A model generated the notes under the pieces. It saw only the letters and a program-made list of their open reading frames with translations. It was not told where the DNA came from and did no database searches. The position numbers and the translations under genes were made by a program. Shown here piece after piece: positions 7,104-13,031 of a stretch of DNA of 13,031 nucleotides (positions are counted from its first letter, which is position 1; each line of letters starts with the position of its first letter). The DNA comes from SZUA-254 sp031379665 (GTDB lineage Bacteria; Bacteroidota; Ignavibacteria; UBA10030; SZUA-254), in contig JANNFI010000131.1 in NCBI GenBank assembly GCA_031379665.1, positions 1 to 13,031 of the forward strand. Direction: 5' to 3'.

Positions 7104-8540
7104 TTACGGCAGCGGGTCCCCGTCGGTGTTGCAGACCACGATGGCGCCGAGCATCGCGCCCTCGATCCCCGGCCTGATCGTCGCCATGTCGCCGACCACG
7201 ACCATCGCCATCCTGGAGCTGTCGAGATATTGCTTCGCGACCCGCAAGACTTCCACGGGGGTCACCTTCTCGATATTCTGGAGATACGTGGAATAATAAT
7301 CGTCCGGCAGCCCGTAGAGGATGATGTTCTGCATCATCGATGCCAGCTGTGACGGCGTCTCGAAATTGAGGGCGAAGTTTCCGATGAGGCCCTTTTTGAC
7401 GAACGACATTTCCTCATCCGTCATCCCTTTTTCGCGCATCAGGTCGATCTCATAGAGAAACTGGACGAGGGCGCTGTCGGTCTTCTCGGTGACGATCCCG
7501 CCCGAGGCCACGAAGGGTCCCACGCCCTTCCTGAAGCTGAACGACGAGTTCGCCCCGTAGGTGTACCCGTGTTTTTCGCGCAGGTTCATGTTGATGCGGC
7601 TCGCGAACTGCCCACCCAGCATCCTGTTCATCAGGAAGACGGGGAAGTAGTCGGGGGTGCTCCTCGCCAGCGCCGGGTACCCGATGCGAACTTCCGACTG
7701 CGGCGCGCCCTGCTTGTCGATGAGGTAGATTTTCCGCGTCGTCGCCGGCTCAGGCGCGGGCATCGAGAAGTGCGGCGCCGGCGCGTCTGCCCAGGCCGCG
7801 AAGGAAGCCTCGAGCTTTTTCGTGATTCCCTCGAGTGTCACGTCGCCGACTACGATGAGGACGGCGTTCCCGGGGCGGTAGTGCGCGCCGTAGAATTTCA
7901 CCAGGTCGTCCCTGGTCAGGCCCTCGACCGACGTCGTGGTCCCGGAAGAGTTGAGCCCATAGGGGTGGTTCGCGCTATAGAGGATGTGCGCGAAGGCGTT
8001 GTTCGCGATCGAGGTCGGCTGGTCTTTCTGCTGCATCAGTGAGGCGAGCCGCTGACTCTTCAGCCGGTCGAATTCCTTCTGGGGGAAGGTGGGATTGACG
8101 ATGACATCGGAGTAGACCGCGAGCGCTTTATCAATGTGCGTCGTCAGCGTCCGGAGCGTGACGAACGACCCGTCGATGCCTGAGCTGACGCCGAGGTTCG
8201 CTCCGATCGACTCGAGCTCGTCGGAGATCTGGATCGCGTCGCGCCTGGCCGTCCCTTCGTCCAGGACATCGGAGGTCATCGACGCGAGGCCCGGTTGGGT
8301 GAGTGGGTCGTGGTCGGCCCCCGTCTGGATGACGAGGTTGAAGGCGACGAGTGGTAGTTCGTGGTGCTCCACGAGCCAGATCGAAAGCCCGTTCGAGAGC
8401 TTCGTCTTGTTGATCGTGGGTACCTTCACGACCGGCGCGGGTTTCCCCTTCGGGATGGCGGCCGGGACCTGGGCGGTCAGCGTTCCTACGGTGAGCGACA
8501 TTGCGATCAGTACTCCGGCGAGAATGAGCGTTCGGTTCAT
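7104..8540 (-). CDS. M16 peptidase family protein without zinc ligands (non-catalytic partner), exported
   Basis: A two-domain M16 (insulinase/processing-peptidase fold) protein of 478 residues with a signal peptide (MNRTLILAGVLIAMSLTVGTLTAQ). Where catalytic members have HxxEH, this one reads GLASMTSDVLDEGT, so the zinc ligands are replaced (S87, S90, D91) and it should not hydrolyse by itself. Its C-terminal domain keeps LREKHGYTYGANSSFSF (R321, Y326), the Arg-Tyr element that positions substrate. It overlaps or abuts the catalytic M16 gene upstream, so an obligate heterodimer like the alpha/beta mitochondrial processing peptidase is likely. Two ATGs compete: 8555, overlapping the preceding stop as ATGA, and 8540, with GAGG 9 nt upstream. 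I prefer 8540; the longer form adds MRNLH. Confidence 0.92.
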   Translation of the reverse strand: MNRTLILAGVLIAMSLTVGTLTAQVPAAIPKGKPAPVVKVPTINKTKLSNGLSIWLVEHHELPLVAFNLVIQTGADHDPLTQPGLASMTSDVLDEGTARRDAIQISDELESIGANLGVSSGIDGSFVTLRTLTTHIDKALAVYSDVIVNPTFPQKEFDRLKSQRLASLMQQKDQPTSIANNAFAHILYSANHPYGLNSSGTTTSVEGLTRDDLVKFYGAHYRPGNAVLIVVGDVTLEGITKKLEASFAAWADAPAPHFSMPAPEPATTRKIYLIDKQGAPQSEVRIGYPALARSTPDYFPVFLMNRMLGGQFASRINMNLREKHGYTYGANSSFSFRKGVGPFVASGGIVTEKTDSALVQFLYEIDLMREKGMTDEEMSFVKKGLIGNFALNFETPSQLASMMQNIILYGLPDDYYSTYLQNIEKVTPVEVLRVAKQYLDSSRMAMVVVGDMATIRPGIEGAMLGAIVVCNTDGDPLP

Positions 8541-8549
8541 ATGAAGGTT

Positions 8550-8553
8550 CCTC
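8550..8553 (-). promoter_or_regulatory. Shine-Dalgarno GAGG that favours the 8540 start
   Basis: GAGG at 8553-8550 on the minus strand sits 9 nt before the ATG at 8540 and overlaps the competing ATG at 8555. Upstream of 8555 only a weak AAAAGA is seen. The site is inside the overlap with the catalytic M16 gene, so the two cistrons are probably translated in a coupled manner. Confidence 0.4.
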
Positions 8554-9901
8554 ATTGAATCTTTTGAATCGCGAGTTCGGACTTGCCCTGCGGGACGATG
8601 CTCAGGAGCATCTTCGGCGCGGAGAGGTACTTCTTCGCCAGGGCCTGGACTTCCGCGGGCGTGATGTTCTTAAAGTGGTCCATCTGGCGGTTGATGTTGG
8701 CCGGGTCACCGGTGAGCAATTCGTAGGAGGCCATCGAATTGGCCTTGCCCAGGTTGGTGGCCACCCTGTTGATGACGCCCGCCTCGAGGCCGGTGATCAC
8801 CTTGTCGATCTCCTCCTGTGTGACGCCCGAGGCGATCACGCCGTTCACCACCGAATCGACCATCGTATTCAGTTCCGCGAGCGTGATTCCGGGCTTCGCG
8901 GTGGCGATGACCATGAAGAGGCCCGCGATCTCCGATGACGACTGGGACGCCGAGACTGATTGCGCCACCTGCCGGTCGTACACCATCGACTTAAAGAGCC
9001 GCGAAGATTTGCCGCTGCTCAGGACCTGCCCCAGGACGGTCATCACCGCGTCCTCGCGGGTTTCCTGTTTCGGGCTGTGCCACACCTTGTAGAGCCGCGG
9101 GAGCTGGACCTTGTCTTCGTAGACCTGAAGGATGTCCGCTGAGAGCGACACCGGCACCTCGGCCGGTCGCTCGATATCCTTGCCGCGCGGAAAGGCCTTG
9201 AAGTACTTCTCCACCAACGCCTTCGCCTCCGCCGGGTCGAAATCGCCGGCGATCGAAAGGCAGGCATTATTGGGGGCGTAATAGATCCTGAAGAAATCCT
9301 TGATATCATCCATGTGCGCGGCGCTCAGGTCCTCCATATACCCGATGACCGGCCAGCTGTACGGATGGGTCTCGGGGTACATCCCCTTTGATATCTTCTC
9401 CCAGGAGGTGCCATACGGAACGTTGTCGACGCGCTGCCGCCGTTCGTTCTTCACCACGTCGCGCTGGTTGTCGAGTTTTTCCTGCGTCATCGCCGGGAGC
9501 AGGTTGCCCATCCTGTCGGCCTCGAGGAAGAGGGCGAGTTCGAGTTCGTTACTGGGCACGACTTCGTAATAATTGGTGACGTCCTCGTTCGTCGACCCGT
9601 TGATCTCGGCCCCGATCTCCTGGAGGAGCTTGAAGTGCTGGTCGTCCCCGACGTTCGCCGAACCCTGGAACATCATATGTTCGAAGAGGTGCGCGAAGCC
9701 GGTCCGCTTCACCTTCTCGTTTTTCGACCCGACGTGGTACATCACGACGACGCCGACCACCGGGGCGGAATGGTCCTCGTGGAGGATCACGGTGAGGCCG
9801 TTGGGGAGTTGATACTTCTCTATTTTCAGGTTGACCTGGGTCATGGCTGGGATCGACGCGATCAAAGTGGTGAGGACGATTGTGAACAGTTTTATGGACA
9901 C
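8552..9901 (-). CDS. M16 zinc peptidase, catalytic subunit, exported
   Basis: A 449-residue M16B metallopeptidase. The inverted zinc motif HLFEH lies at residues 71-75 (H71, E74, H75), in the context GFAHLFEHMMFQGS. The probable third ligand is E153, in VVKNERRQRVDN. ALFLEADRM and the gly-rich YYAPNNACLSIAGDFDP block also match the family. The C-terminal domain lacks the R..GYTY element that its downstream neighbour retains, so the pair appears to divide catalysis and substrate binding. The N-terminus MSIKLFTIVLTTLIASIPAMTQ is a signal peptide; the site of action is probably periplasmic. The start is GTG at 9901 with AGAAGGG 6 nt upstream. As first gene of the leftward cluster it faces the Lrp gene across a 288-bp region. 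Natural substrates are unknown. Confidence 0.94.
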   Translation of the reverse strand: MSIKLFTIVLTTLIASIPAMTQVNLKIEKYQLPNGLTVILHEDHSAPVVGVVVMYHVGSKNEKVKRTGFAHLFEHMMFQGSANVGDDQHFKLLQEIGAEINGSTNEDVTNYYEVVPSNELELALFLEADRMGNLLPAMTQEKLDNQRDVVKNERRQRVDNVPYGTSWEKISKGMYPETHPYSWPVIGYMEDLSAAHMDDIKDFFRIYYAPNNACLSIAGDFDPAEAKALVEKYFKAFPRGKDIERPAEVPVSLSADILQVYEDKVQLPRLYKVWHSPKQETREDAVMTVLGQVLSSGKSSRLFKSMVYDRQVAQSVSASQSSSEIAGLFMVIATAKPGITLAELNTMVDSVVNGVIASGVTQEEIDKVITGLEAGVINRVATNLGKANSMASYELLTGDPANINRQMDHFKNITPAEVQALAKKYLSAPKMLLSIVPQGKSELAIQKIQ

Positions 9902-9946
9902 CTTTTTCCCTTCTGGAGTGGATGGGAGGACCAGATTGAATCAACG

Positions 9947-9975
9947 AATCTAGAGAATTCAAGAGATAATTGCAA
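9947..9975 (-). promoter_or_regulatory. Promoter candidate for the M16 gene pair
   Basis: On the minus strand TTGCAA (9975-9970) and TAGATT (9952-9947) are separated by 17 bp. Each matches 4 of 6 sigma70 consensus bases. The predicted start near 9940 would leave about 40 nt of leader before the GTG at 9901. The -35 box is inside the small palindrome AATTGCAACAATT, which could serve as an operator. Weak evidence. Confidence 0.35.
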
Positions 9976-9981
9976 CAATTC

Positions 9982-10032
9982 CCGGTCGGGGCAACAGTCG
10001 GGCGCTTGCCTTAATAGAACGGCCCCGACCGG
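9982..10032. repeat. 11-bp perfect inverted repeat with 29-nt spacer
   Basis: CCGGTCGGGGC at 9982-9992 is exactly complementary to GCCCCGACCGG at 10022-10032. The spacer can form a small inner hairpin (GGC-GCTT-GCC). No T-run follows on either strand, so it is not an ordinary terminator. It lies outside both predicted transcripts of its neighbours. It could be a structured RNA, a protein-binding site or a decayed mobile-element end. Confidence 0.6.
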
Positions 10033-10105
10033 CCACTCGAAAGAATCTGGTTTCGGTCCGAACCCCGAATAGTGAGGAAAATATTCCCTCCGGCTTTCTT
10101 TTTAC

Positions 10106-10134
10106 TTGCATATACGCGACATCATCCTTATATT
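10106..10134 (+). promoter_or_regulatory. Sigma70-like promoter for the Lrp-glnN unit
   Basis: TTGCAT (10106-10111) and TATATT (10129-10134) are separated by 17 bp. The predicted transcription start is about 10141, exactly where the 17-bp palindrome begins. This leaves about 50 nt of leader before the Lrp ATG at 10190. Confidence 0.5.
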
Positions 10135-10140
10135 CATAAA

Positions 10141-10157
10141 GTATTTTATAAAAATAC
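10141..10157. promoter_or_regulatory. 17-bp perfect palindrome, candidate Lrp operator
   Basis: GTATTTT at 10141-10147 and AAAATAC at 10151-10157 are perfect reverse complements around a 3-bp ATA centre. The AT-rich palindrome in a GC-rich genome, next to an Lrp/AsnC gene and on its predicted start site, fits an autoregulatory operator. Lrp-family regulators commonly bind AT-rich palindromes of about this size. Binding is inferred. Confidence 0.45.
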
Positions 10158-10189
10158 CTGCTTTTATTAAGGCCAACACTCCAATTACG

Positions 10190-10651
10190 ATGAATTTCGA
10201 CAACACCGACCTTAAAATCCTCGACATTCTTCAAAAGAACGGCAGAACGCGACGAAGCGAATTGGCCGAAGCCGTGGGCCTCTCCGTCCCCTCTGTGAGC
10301 GAACGGCTCAGGAAGCTGGAGGAACAGGGCGTGATCCGCGGATACTACGCCCACCTCGACCCGGCCAGGCTCGGGAAGGACATCACCGCGTTCGTTCTGG
10401 CCACCATCGACTCGTCGAGGCATTACCAGGCATTCCTTGACCACGCCAACGGCACCGAGGAGATCCTCGAGGTCCATGCCGTGACCGGCGAGGGCACCCA
10501 CCTCCTTAAAATCCGGACGGAGAACACACGGAGCCTCGAGAAACTCCTCTCGAAGATCCAGGCGTGGGCCGGCGTGGTCCACACCAGCACGTCGATGGTG
10601 CTCTCGAGCCCGAAGGAGTCATACAAATTAAAACTCACGCTCGCTAATTAA
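10190..10651 (+). CDS. Lrp/AsnC-family transcriptional regulator
   Basis: A 153-residue feast/famine regulator. The N-terminal HTH_AsnC domain spans residues 3-60: MNFDNTDLKILDILQKNGR, RSELAEAVGLSVPSVSERLRKLE (helix-turn-helix) and GVIRGYYAHLDP. A C-terminal RAM ligand-binding/oligomerisation domain (about 66-145) contains ILEVHAVTGEGTHLLKI and ends VVHTSTSMVLSS. Such proteins bind amino acids and control amino-acid or nitrogen genes as dimers or octamers. I chose the ATG at 10190 since family proteins start just before the HTH; the frame continues to a TTG at 10106 that lies in the promoter. No strong Shine-Dalgarno is visible. It is 33 bp upstream of glutamine synthetase on the same strand, so it likely regulates that gene and itself. 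Ligand unknown. Confidence 0.93.
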   Translation: MNFDNTDLKILDILQKNGRTRRSELAEAVGLSVPSVSERLRKLEEQGVIRGYYAHLDPARLGKDITAFVLATIDSSRHYQAFLDHANGTEEILEVHAVTGEGTHLLKIRTENTRSLEKLLSKIQAWAGVVHTSTSMVLSSPKESYKLKLTLAN

Positions 10652-10684
10652 CCGATCGATCAACACCATCGTCAGGGAGTCAGC

Positions 10685-12814
10685 ATGACCACCAAGAACA
10701 TCCCCCGCGTTTCGTCATACTTCGGAGAGAACAATTTCGACATGGAGAAAATGGCGGGGGCCCTCCCTGCCCATGTCTTCGGGCGGCTCAGGCAACTCGT
10801 CGAGAGGGGCGGCTCGCTCGACCTGGAGACGGCGAACATCGTCGCCGTTGCGATGAAGGACTGGGCCCTGTCCAGGGGCTGCACGCACTACTCGCACTGG
10901 TTCCAGCCGATGACGGGATCGACGGCCGAGAAGCACGACTCCTTCATCGCCTACGGCGAGAACGGGAGGGTGATCGAAGCCTTTACCGGCCGTCAGCTCA
11001 TCCAGGGTGAGCCGGACGCCTCCTCCTTCCCCTCCGGCGGGATCCGCGCGACGTTCGAAGCCCGGGGGTATACGATCTGGGACCCGACCAGCCCGGCCTT
11101 CGTCGTCGAATACCCGCACGGCAACACCCTCTGCATCCCCTGTATCTTCATCTCGTACACGGGGGAATCGCTCGACAAGAAGGCCCCGCTCCTGCGGTCG
11201 CTCCAGGCGCTCAACACCGCGGCGATGGGCGTCTTGCGACACTTCAGGAACGGGGCCACCCAGGTCTCCTCGACACTCGGGGTCGAGCAGGAGTATTTCC
11301 TGATCGACAACGCCCACTTCCAGCGCCGCCCCGACCTGATGCAGACCGGCAGGACCCTGTTCGGAAGGGCCCCCGCGAAGCATCAGCAGCTGGAGGACCA
11401 GTATTTCGGGAACATCCCCGAACGGGCCTTCCACTTCATGACCGACCTCGAAGAGGAGTCGTACAAGCACGGCATTCCCCTGAAGACCCGGCATAACGAG
11501 GTTGCGCCGAACCAGTTTGAGGTGGCCCCGATCTTCGAGGGGGTGAACATCGCCGTCGACCACAACCAGATCCTGATGGATATGATGGACAGGATCGCCA
11601 GGCGGCACAACCTCGCCGTCCTGCTCCACGAGAAGCCCTTCGCACACATCAACGGGAGCGGGAAACACTGCAACTGGTCGATCGCGACCGACCGCGGGGA
11701 AAACCTCCTCGACCCGGGAAAGACGCCGGAATCCAACCTGCAGTTCCTGGTCTTCCTCGTGTCGACGATCTGGGCCGTTCATCGTCATTCCCGGGAACTC
11801 CGGGCGTCCATCTCCTCCTGCTCGAACGACCTCAGGCTGGGCGCGAACGAGGCGCCGCCGGCGATCATTTCCGTCTTCGTCGGAGATATGCTGACGCGGG
11901 TCCTCGAGGACCTCGCGCACGGCACGACGAGCACGACGAAGGACCAGGCGTGGCTCTCTGTCGGCATCGACAAGATCCCGCAGGTCCCGAGGGACAACAC
12001 CGACCGGAACCGCACCTCTCCGTTCGCGTTCACCGGCAGCAAGTTTGAATTCCGCGCGGTCGGATCGTCATCGACGCCGGCGAGCGCCGTCACAGTGCTC
12101 AACACGGCTGTCGCCGACGGGCTCACCCACTTCAGCGACCAGATCGCGAAGCGGATCGACAGAAAGAAGCATTTTACGACCGTCGCGGTGGAGATTCTCC
12201 GGGAAATGGTGAAATCGTCGAAGAACATCCTCTTCGAGGGAGACAACTACTCGGTGAAATGGACGAAGGAGGCGGAACGCCGCGGCCTTCCGAACCTCCG
12301 GACCACGCCGGAGGCCCTGAACGCGCTCCTGGACAAGCAGGCCGTCACGATGTTCACGAGATTCGGGATCTATTCGGACCGGGAAGTCGAGTCGCGGCAC
12401 CATATCGACATGGAGCACTACATCAAGCACGCCGATATCGAGGCTGAGGTCACCAGGGACATGGCCGTGACGATGTACCTCCCCGCGGCCGCGAAGTACG
12501 CCCGCGACCTTGCGACGAGCCTTACCGGGGTCCGGGAACTCCTGGGCGACTCGGGGCCGGGGACGAAGGCCCTTCCGGTGATGTTCAGGAAGGTCGCGTC
12601 CGACATCGACCGGCTCCACGCCGCGGTCGCCAAACTCGACGGCCTGGTGTCGGCGGCCAACGAGACGGGCGATCTGCGGAAAAAGGCGGCGGCGTTCGTG
12701 GTGGTCAGGGCCGCGTGCGAGAAGGTGAGGGCGGTCGTGGATGACCTCGAGGGGATCGTCGCCGACGAGCACTGGCCTGTCCCGAAATACCGGTCGATCC
12801 TCCTCTCTCTCTAA
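10685..12814 (+). CDS. glnN: Type III glutamine synthetase
   Basis: A 709-residue GSIII (typical length 700-730), which forms glutamine from glutamate, ammonia and ATP in the cytoplasm. Family marks in order: SSYFGENNFDMEKM (10-23), STAEKHDSFIAY (79-90), SFPSGGIRATFEARGYTIWD (114-133), the metal-binding GVEQEYFLID (199-208, with E201 and E203), TRHNEVAPNQFEVAP (268-282), HINGSGKHCNWSI (321-333, ATP/glutamate site), NEAPPAI, and RTSPFAFTGSKFEFRAVGSS. The C-terminal 160 residues are the helical extension specific to GSIII. The ATG at 10685 has AGGGAG with 5-nt spacing. Proximity to the Lrp gene suggests control by amino-acid or nitrogen state. GSIII is common in Bacteroidota, cyanobacteria and some anaerobes, and glnN is the usual symbol. 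Confidence 0.97.
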   Translation: MTTKNIPRVSSYFGENNFDMEKMAGALPAHVFGRLRQLVERGGSLDLETANIVAVAMKDWALSRGCTHYSHWFQPMTGSTAEKHDSFIAYGENGRVIEAFTGRQLIQGEPDASSFPSGGIRATFEARGYTIWDPTSPAFVVEYPHGNTLCIPCIFISYTGESLDKKAPLLRSLQALNTAAMGVLRHFRNGATQVSSTLGVEQEYFLIDNAHFQRRPDLMQTGRTLFGRAPAKHQQLEDQYFGNIPERAFHFMTDLEEESYKHGIPLKTRHNEVAPNQFEVAPIFEGVNIAVDHNQILMDMMDRIARRHNLAVLLHEKPFAHINGSGKHCNWSIATDRGENLLDPGKTPESNLQFLVFLVSTIWAVHRHSRELRASISSCSNDLRLGANEAPPAIISVFVGDMLTRVLEDLAHGTTSTTKDQAWLSVGIDKIPQVPRDNTDRNRTSPFAFTGSKFEFRAVGSSSTPASAVTVLNTAVADGLTHFSDQIAKRIDRKKHFTTVAVEILREMVKSSKNILFEGDNYSVKWTKEAERRGLPNLRTTPEALNALLDKQAVTMFTRFGIYSDREVESRHHIDMEHYIKHADIEAEVTRDMAVTMYLPAAAKYARDLATSLTGVRELLGDSGPGTKALPVMFRKVASDIDRLHAAVAKLDGLVSAANETGDLRKKAAAFVVVRAACEKVRAVVDDLEGIVADEHWPVPKYRSILLSL

Positions 12815-12826
12815 CGACAGCGCGCT

Positions 12827-12842
12827 CGGGGCGATGGCCCCG
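12827..12842 (+). terminator. GC-rich hairpin after glnN, weak terminator candidate
   Basis: CGGGGC (12827-12832) and GCCCCG (12837-12842) form a perfect 6-bp stem with a GATG loop, 13 nt after the glnN stop. No T-run follows on either strand, so it is not a classic intrinsic terminator. It lies between convergent transcription units (glnN and the intron), where termination would be expected. Confidence 0.3.
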
Positions 12843-12845
12843 CGT

Positions 12846-12866
12846 CCGGCGACCGGCTACCGGCGA
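12846..12866. repeat. Three tandem 7-bp units, CCGGCGA/CCGGCTA/CCGGCGA
   Basis: Positions 12846-12852, 12853-12859 and 12860-12866 read CCGGCGA, CCGGCTA and CCGGCGA. This is a short tandem repeat between glnN and the intron end, and no function is apparent. Confidence 0.6.
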
Positions 12867-12893
12867 AGGGTTTCAGGGCGCCACTCACCAATC

Positions 12894-12929
12894 GAGTAGG
12901 AGGAGGCCCGTAAGGGCCTCCGTCCTCTC
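12894..12929 (-). ncRNA. Group II intron domain VI with bulged branch-point A
   Basis: On the minus strand, GAG and AGGA (12929-12923) pair with CTC (12896-12894) and TCCT (12901-12898). This leaves a single unpaired A at 12897, the expected lariat branch point, 6 nt before the predicted 3' end. Above it is an 8-bp stem, GGAGGCCC (12921-12914) with GGGCCTCC (12909-12902), with a 4-nt loop. Confidence 0.8.
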
Positions 12930-13031
12930 ACACCACCGTACGTACGGTTCCGTATACGGCGGTTCGTGATAGATTATGGATTTTGAGCGTTGTGTCAACT
13001 AGCGAGACGAGCCCCATTTGGTCAAAGAACG
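12928..13031 (-). CDS. Group II intron reverse transcriptase, C-terminal end (partial)
   Basis: Only the final 33 codons and the TGA stop (12930-12928) are in the window. They begin FFDQMGLVSLVDTTLKIH, which matches the usual last segment of intron-encoded reverse transcriptases (the '..GLVSL.D.....H' ending after the maturase region). The frame then continues through domain V of the intron RNA, encoding RTAVYGTVRTVV before the stop. The catalytic YADD, maturase and any endonuclease domains lie off the edge. The protein would assist splicing and reverse-transcribe the intron at new sites. Confidence 0.75.
   Translation of the reverse strand, partial: FFDQMGLVSLVDTTLKIHNLSRTAVYGTVRTVV
12932..12963 (-). 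ncRNA. Group II intron domain V (catalytic hairpin)
   Basis: On the minus strand, ACCGCCGTA pairs with TACGGTGGT in a 9-bp lower helix that includes one G·U pair. A 2-nt CG bulge on the 3' side, a 4-bp upper stem TACG/CGTA and a GAAC tetraloop follow. This is the standard domain V layout. The catalytic triad position reads CGC rather than the commoner AGC, as in IIC introns. The tetraloop departs from GNRA. Confidence 0.85.

Larger units (their letters stand above)
9902..10189. other. Divergent intergenic region rich in inverted repeats
   Basis: This non-coding 288 bp separates the M16 and Lrp starts. It contains promoter candidates in both directions and at least five inverted repeats: AATTGCAACAATT at 9968-9980, an 11-bp pair at 9982-9992 and 10022-10032, TTCGGTCCGAA at 10052-10062, an imperfect palindrome at 10074-10090, and a perfect 17-bp palindrome at 10141-10157. 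The right half becomes markedly AT-rich compared with the rest of the window. An open frame from a TTG at 10106 would extend Lrp by 28 residues, but those lie over promoter-like sequence and are not conserved-looking. Confidence 0.7.
12891..13031 (-). mobile_element. Group II intron (IIC-like), 3' end; remainder off the right edge
   Basis: Read on the minus strand, the element shows, in order, the end of a reverse transcriptase frame, a domain V hairpin and a domain VI hairpin ending CCTACTCGAT. The probable intron 3' boundary is at or within a base of 12891, 76 bp beyond the glnN stop. The CGC triad in domain V points to the bacterial IIC (class C) group. Those introns usually insert beside terminator hairpins, and here the 5' exon would be to the right, outside the window. 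Whether the element is full-length and active cannot be told from this end. Confidence 0.85.

Noticed and set aside
9982..10032. The 11-bp inverted repeat as an intrinsic terminator
   Set aside because: No T-run follows on either strand and it lies between divergent promoters, where termination is not expected.
10106..10189. N-terminal extension of Lrp by 28 residues from a TTG
   Set aside because: The extension covers the promoter candidate and 17-bp palindrome, its base composition is non-coding-like, and family proteins start just before the HTH, as from the ATG at 10190.
10715..11920. Long minus-strand open frame opposite glnN (401 codons)
   Set aside because: It lies antisense to well-conserved glutamine synthetase. 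Long antisense frames are expected in GC-rich coding DNA, and no domain is recognisable.
12827..12866. Integron attC or transposon end between glnN and the intron
   Set aside because: The short hairpin and 7-bp repeats have no core-site or terminal inverted-repeat pairing that I can see, and no integrase or transposase is in the window.

Overview
The window reads as a GC-rich bacterial chromosome segment. Nearly all of it is coding, mostly on the minus strand. Type III glutamine synthetase, secreted M64, DPP-IV-like and M16 peptidases, and an HNH nuclease with an 'LNQNYEP..VCNVKKAV' leader would together suit a GC-rich member of the Bacteroidota/Chlorobi/Ignavibacteria (FCB) assemblage. This placement is inferred from family distributions and is only moderately secure.

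Layout: From 9901 leftwards runs a series of minus-strand genes: a catalytic M16 zinc peptidase; an M16 partner that has lost its zinc ligands (4-nt overlap); an HNH endonuclease; trpS (1-nt overlap); scpA; scpB (1-nt overlap); an RluB/RsuA-type pseudouridine synthase with a repetitive basic tail; then an M64 peptidase and a DPP-IV-like S9 peptidase cut by the left window edge. A strong sigma70-like promoter overlaps the rluB stop codon, so the M64-DPP pair is probably a separate unit. The middle genes are housekeeping (tRNA charging, SMC-ScpAB condensin, rRNA modification). The flanking genes encode four predicted exported proteins of peptidase families.

From about 9902 to 10189 lies a divergent intergenic region rich in inverted repeats, with a promoter candidate in each direction. 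To its right, on the plus strand, are an Lrp/AsnC regulator and, 33 bp downstream, a 709-residue type III glutamine synthetase. This looks like a nitrogen or amino-acid responsive pair, with a perfect 17-bp palindrome at the predicted transcription start that could be the regulator's own operator.

The right edge (12891-13031) holds the 3' end of a group II intron on the minus strand. A foldable domain V with a CGC triad (IIC-like), a domain VI with a bulged branch-point A, and the last 33 codons of its reverse transcriptase are all visible, and the reading frame runs through domain V. The rest of the intron lies outside the window.

The most unusual points are: the HNH gene has no ATG, GTG or TTG start that would include its conserved N-terminus; the intron's protein and ribozyme core overlap; the M16 pair divides its active-site features between two proteins; and the Lrp/M16 intergenic region is dense in palindromes. 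I saw no CRISPR array, tRNA, rRNA or clear defence cluster.
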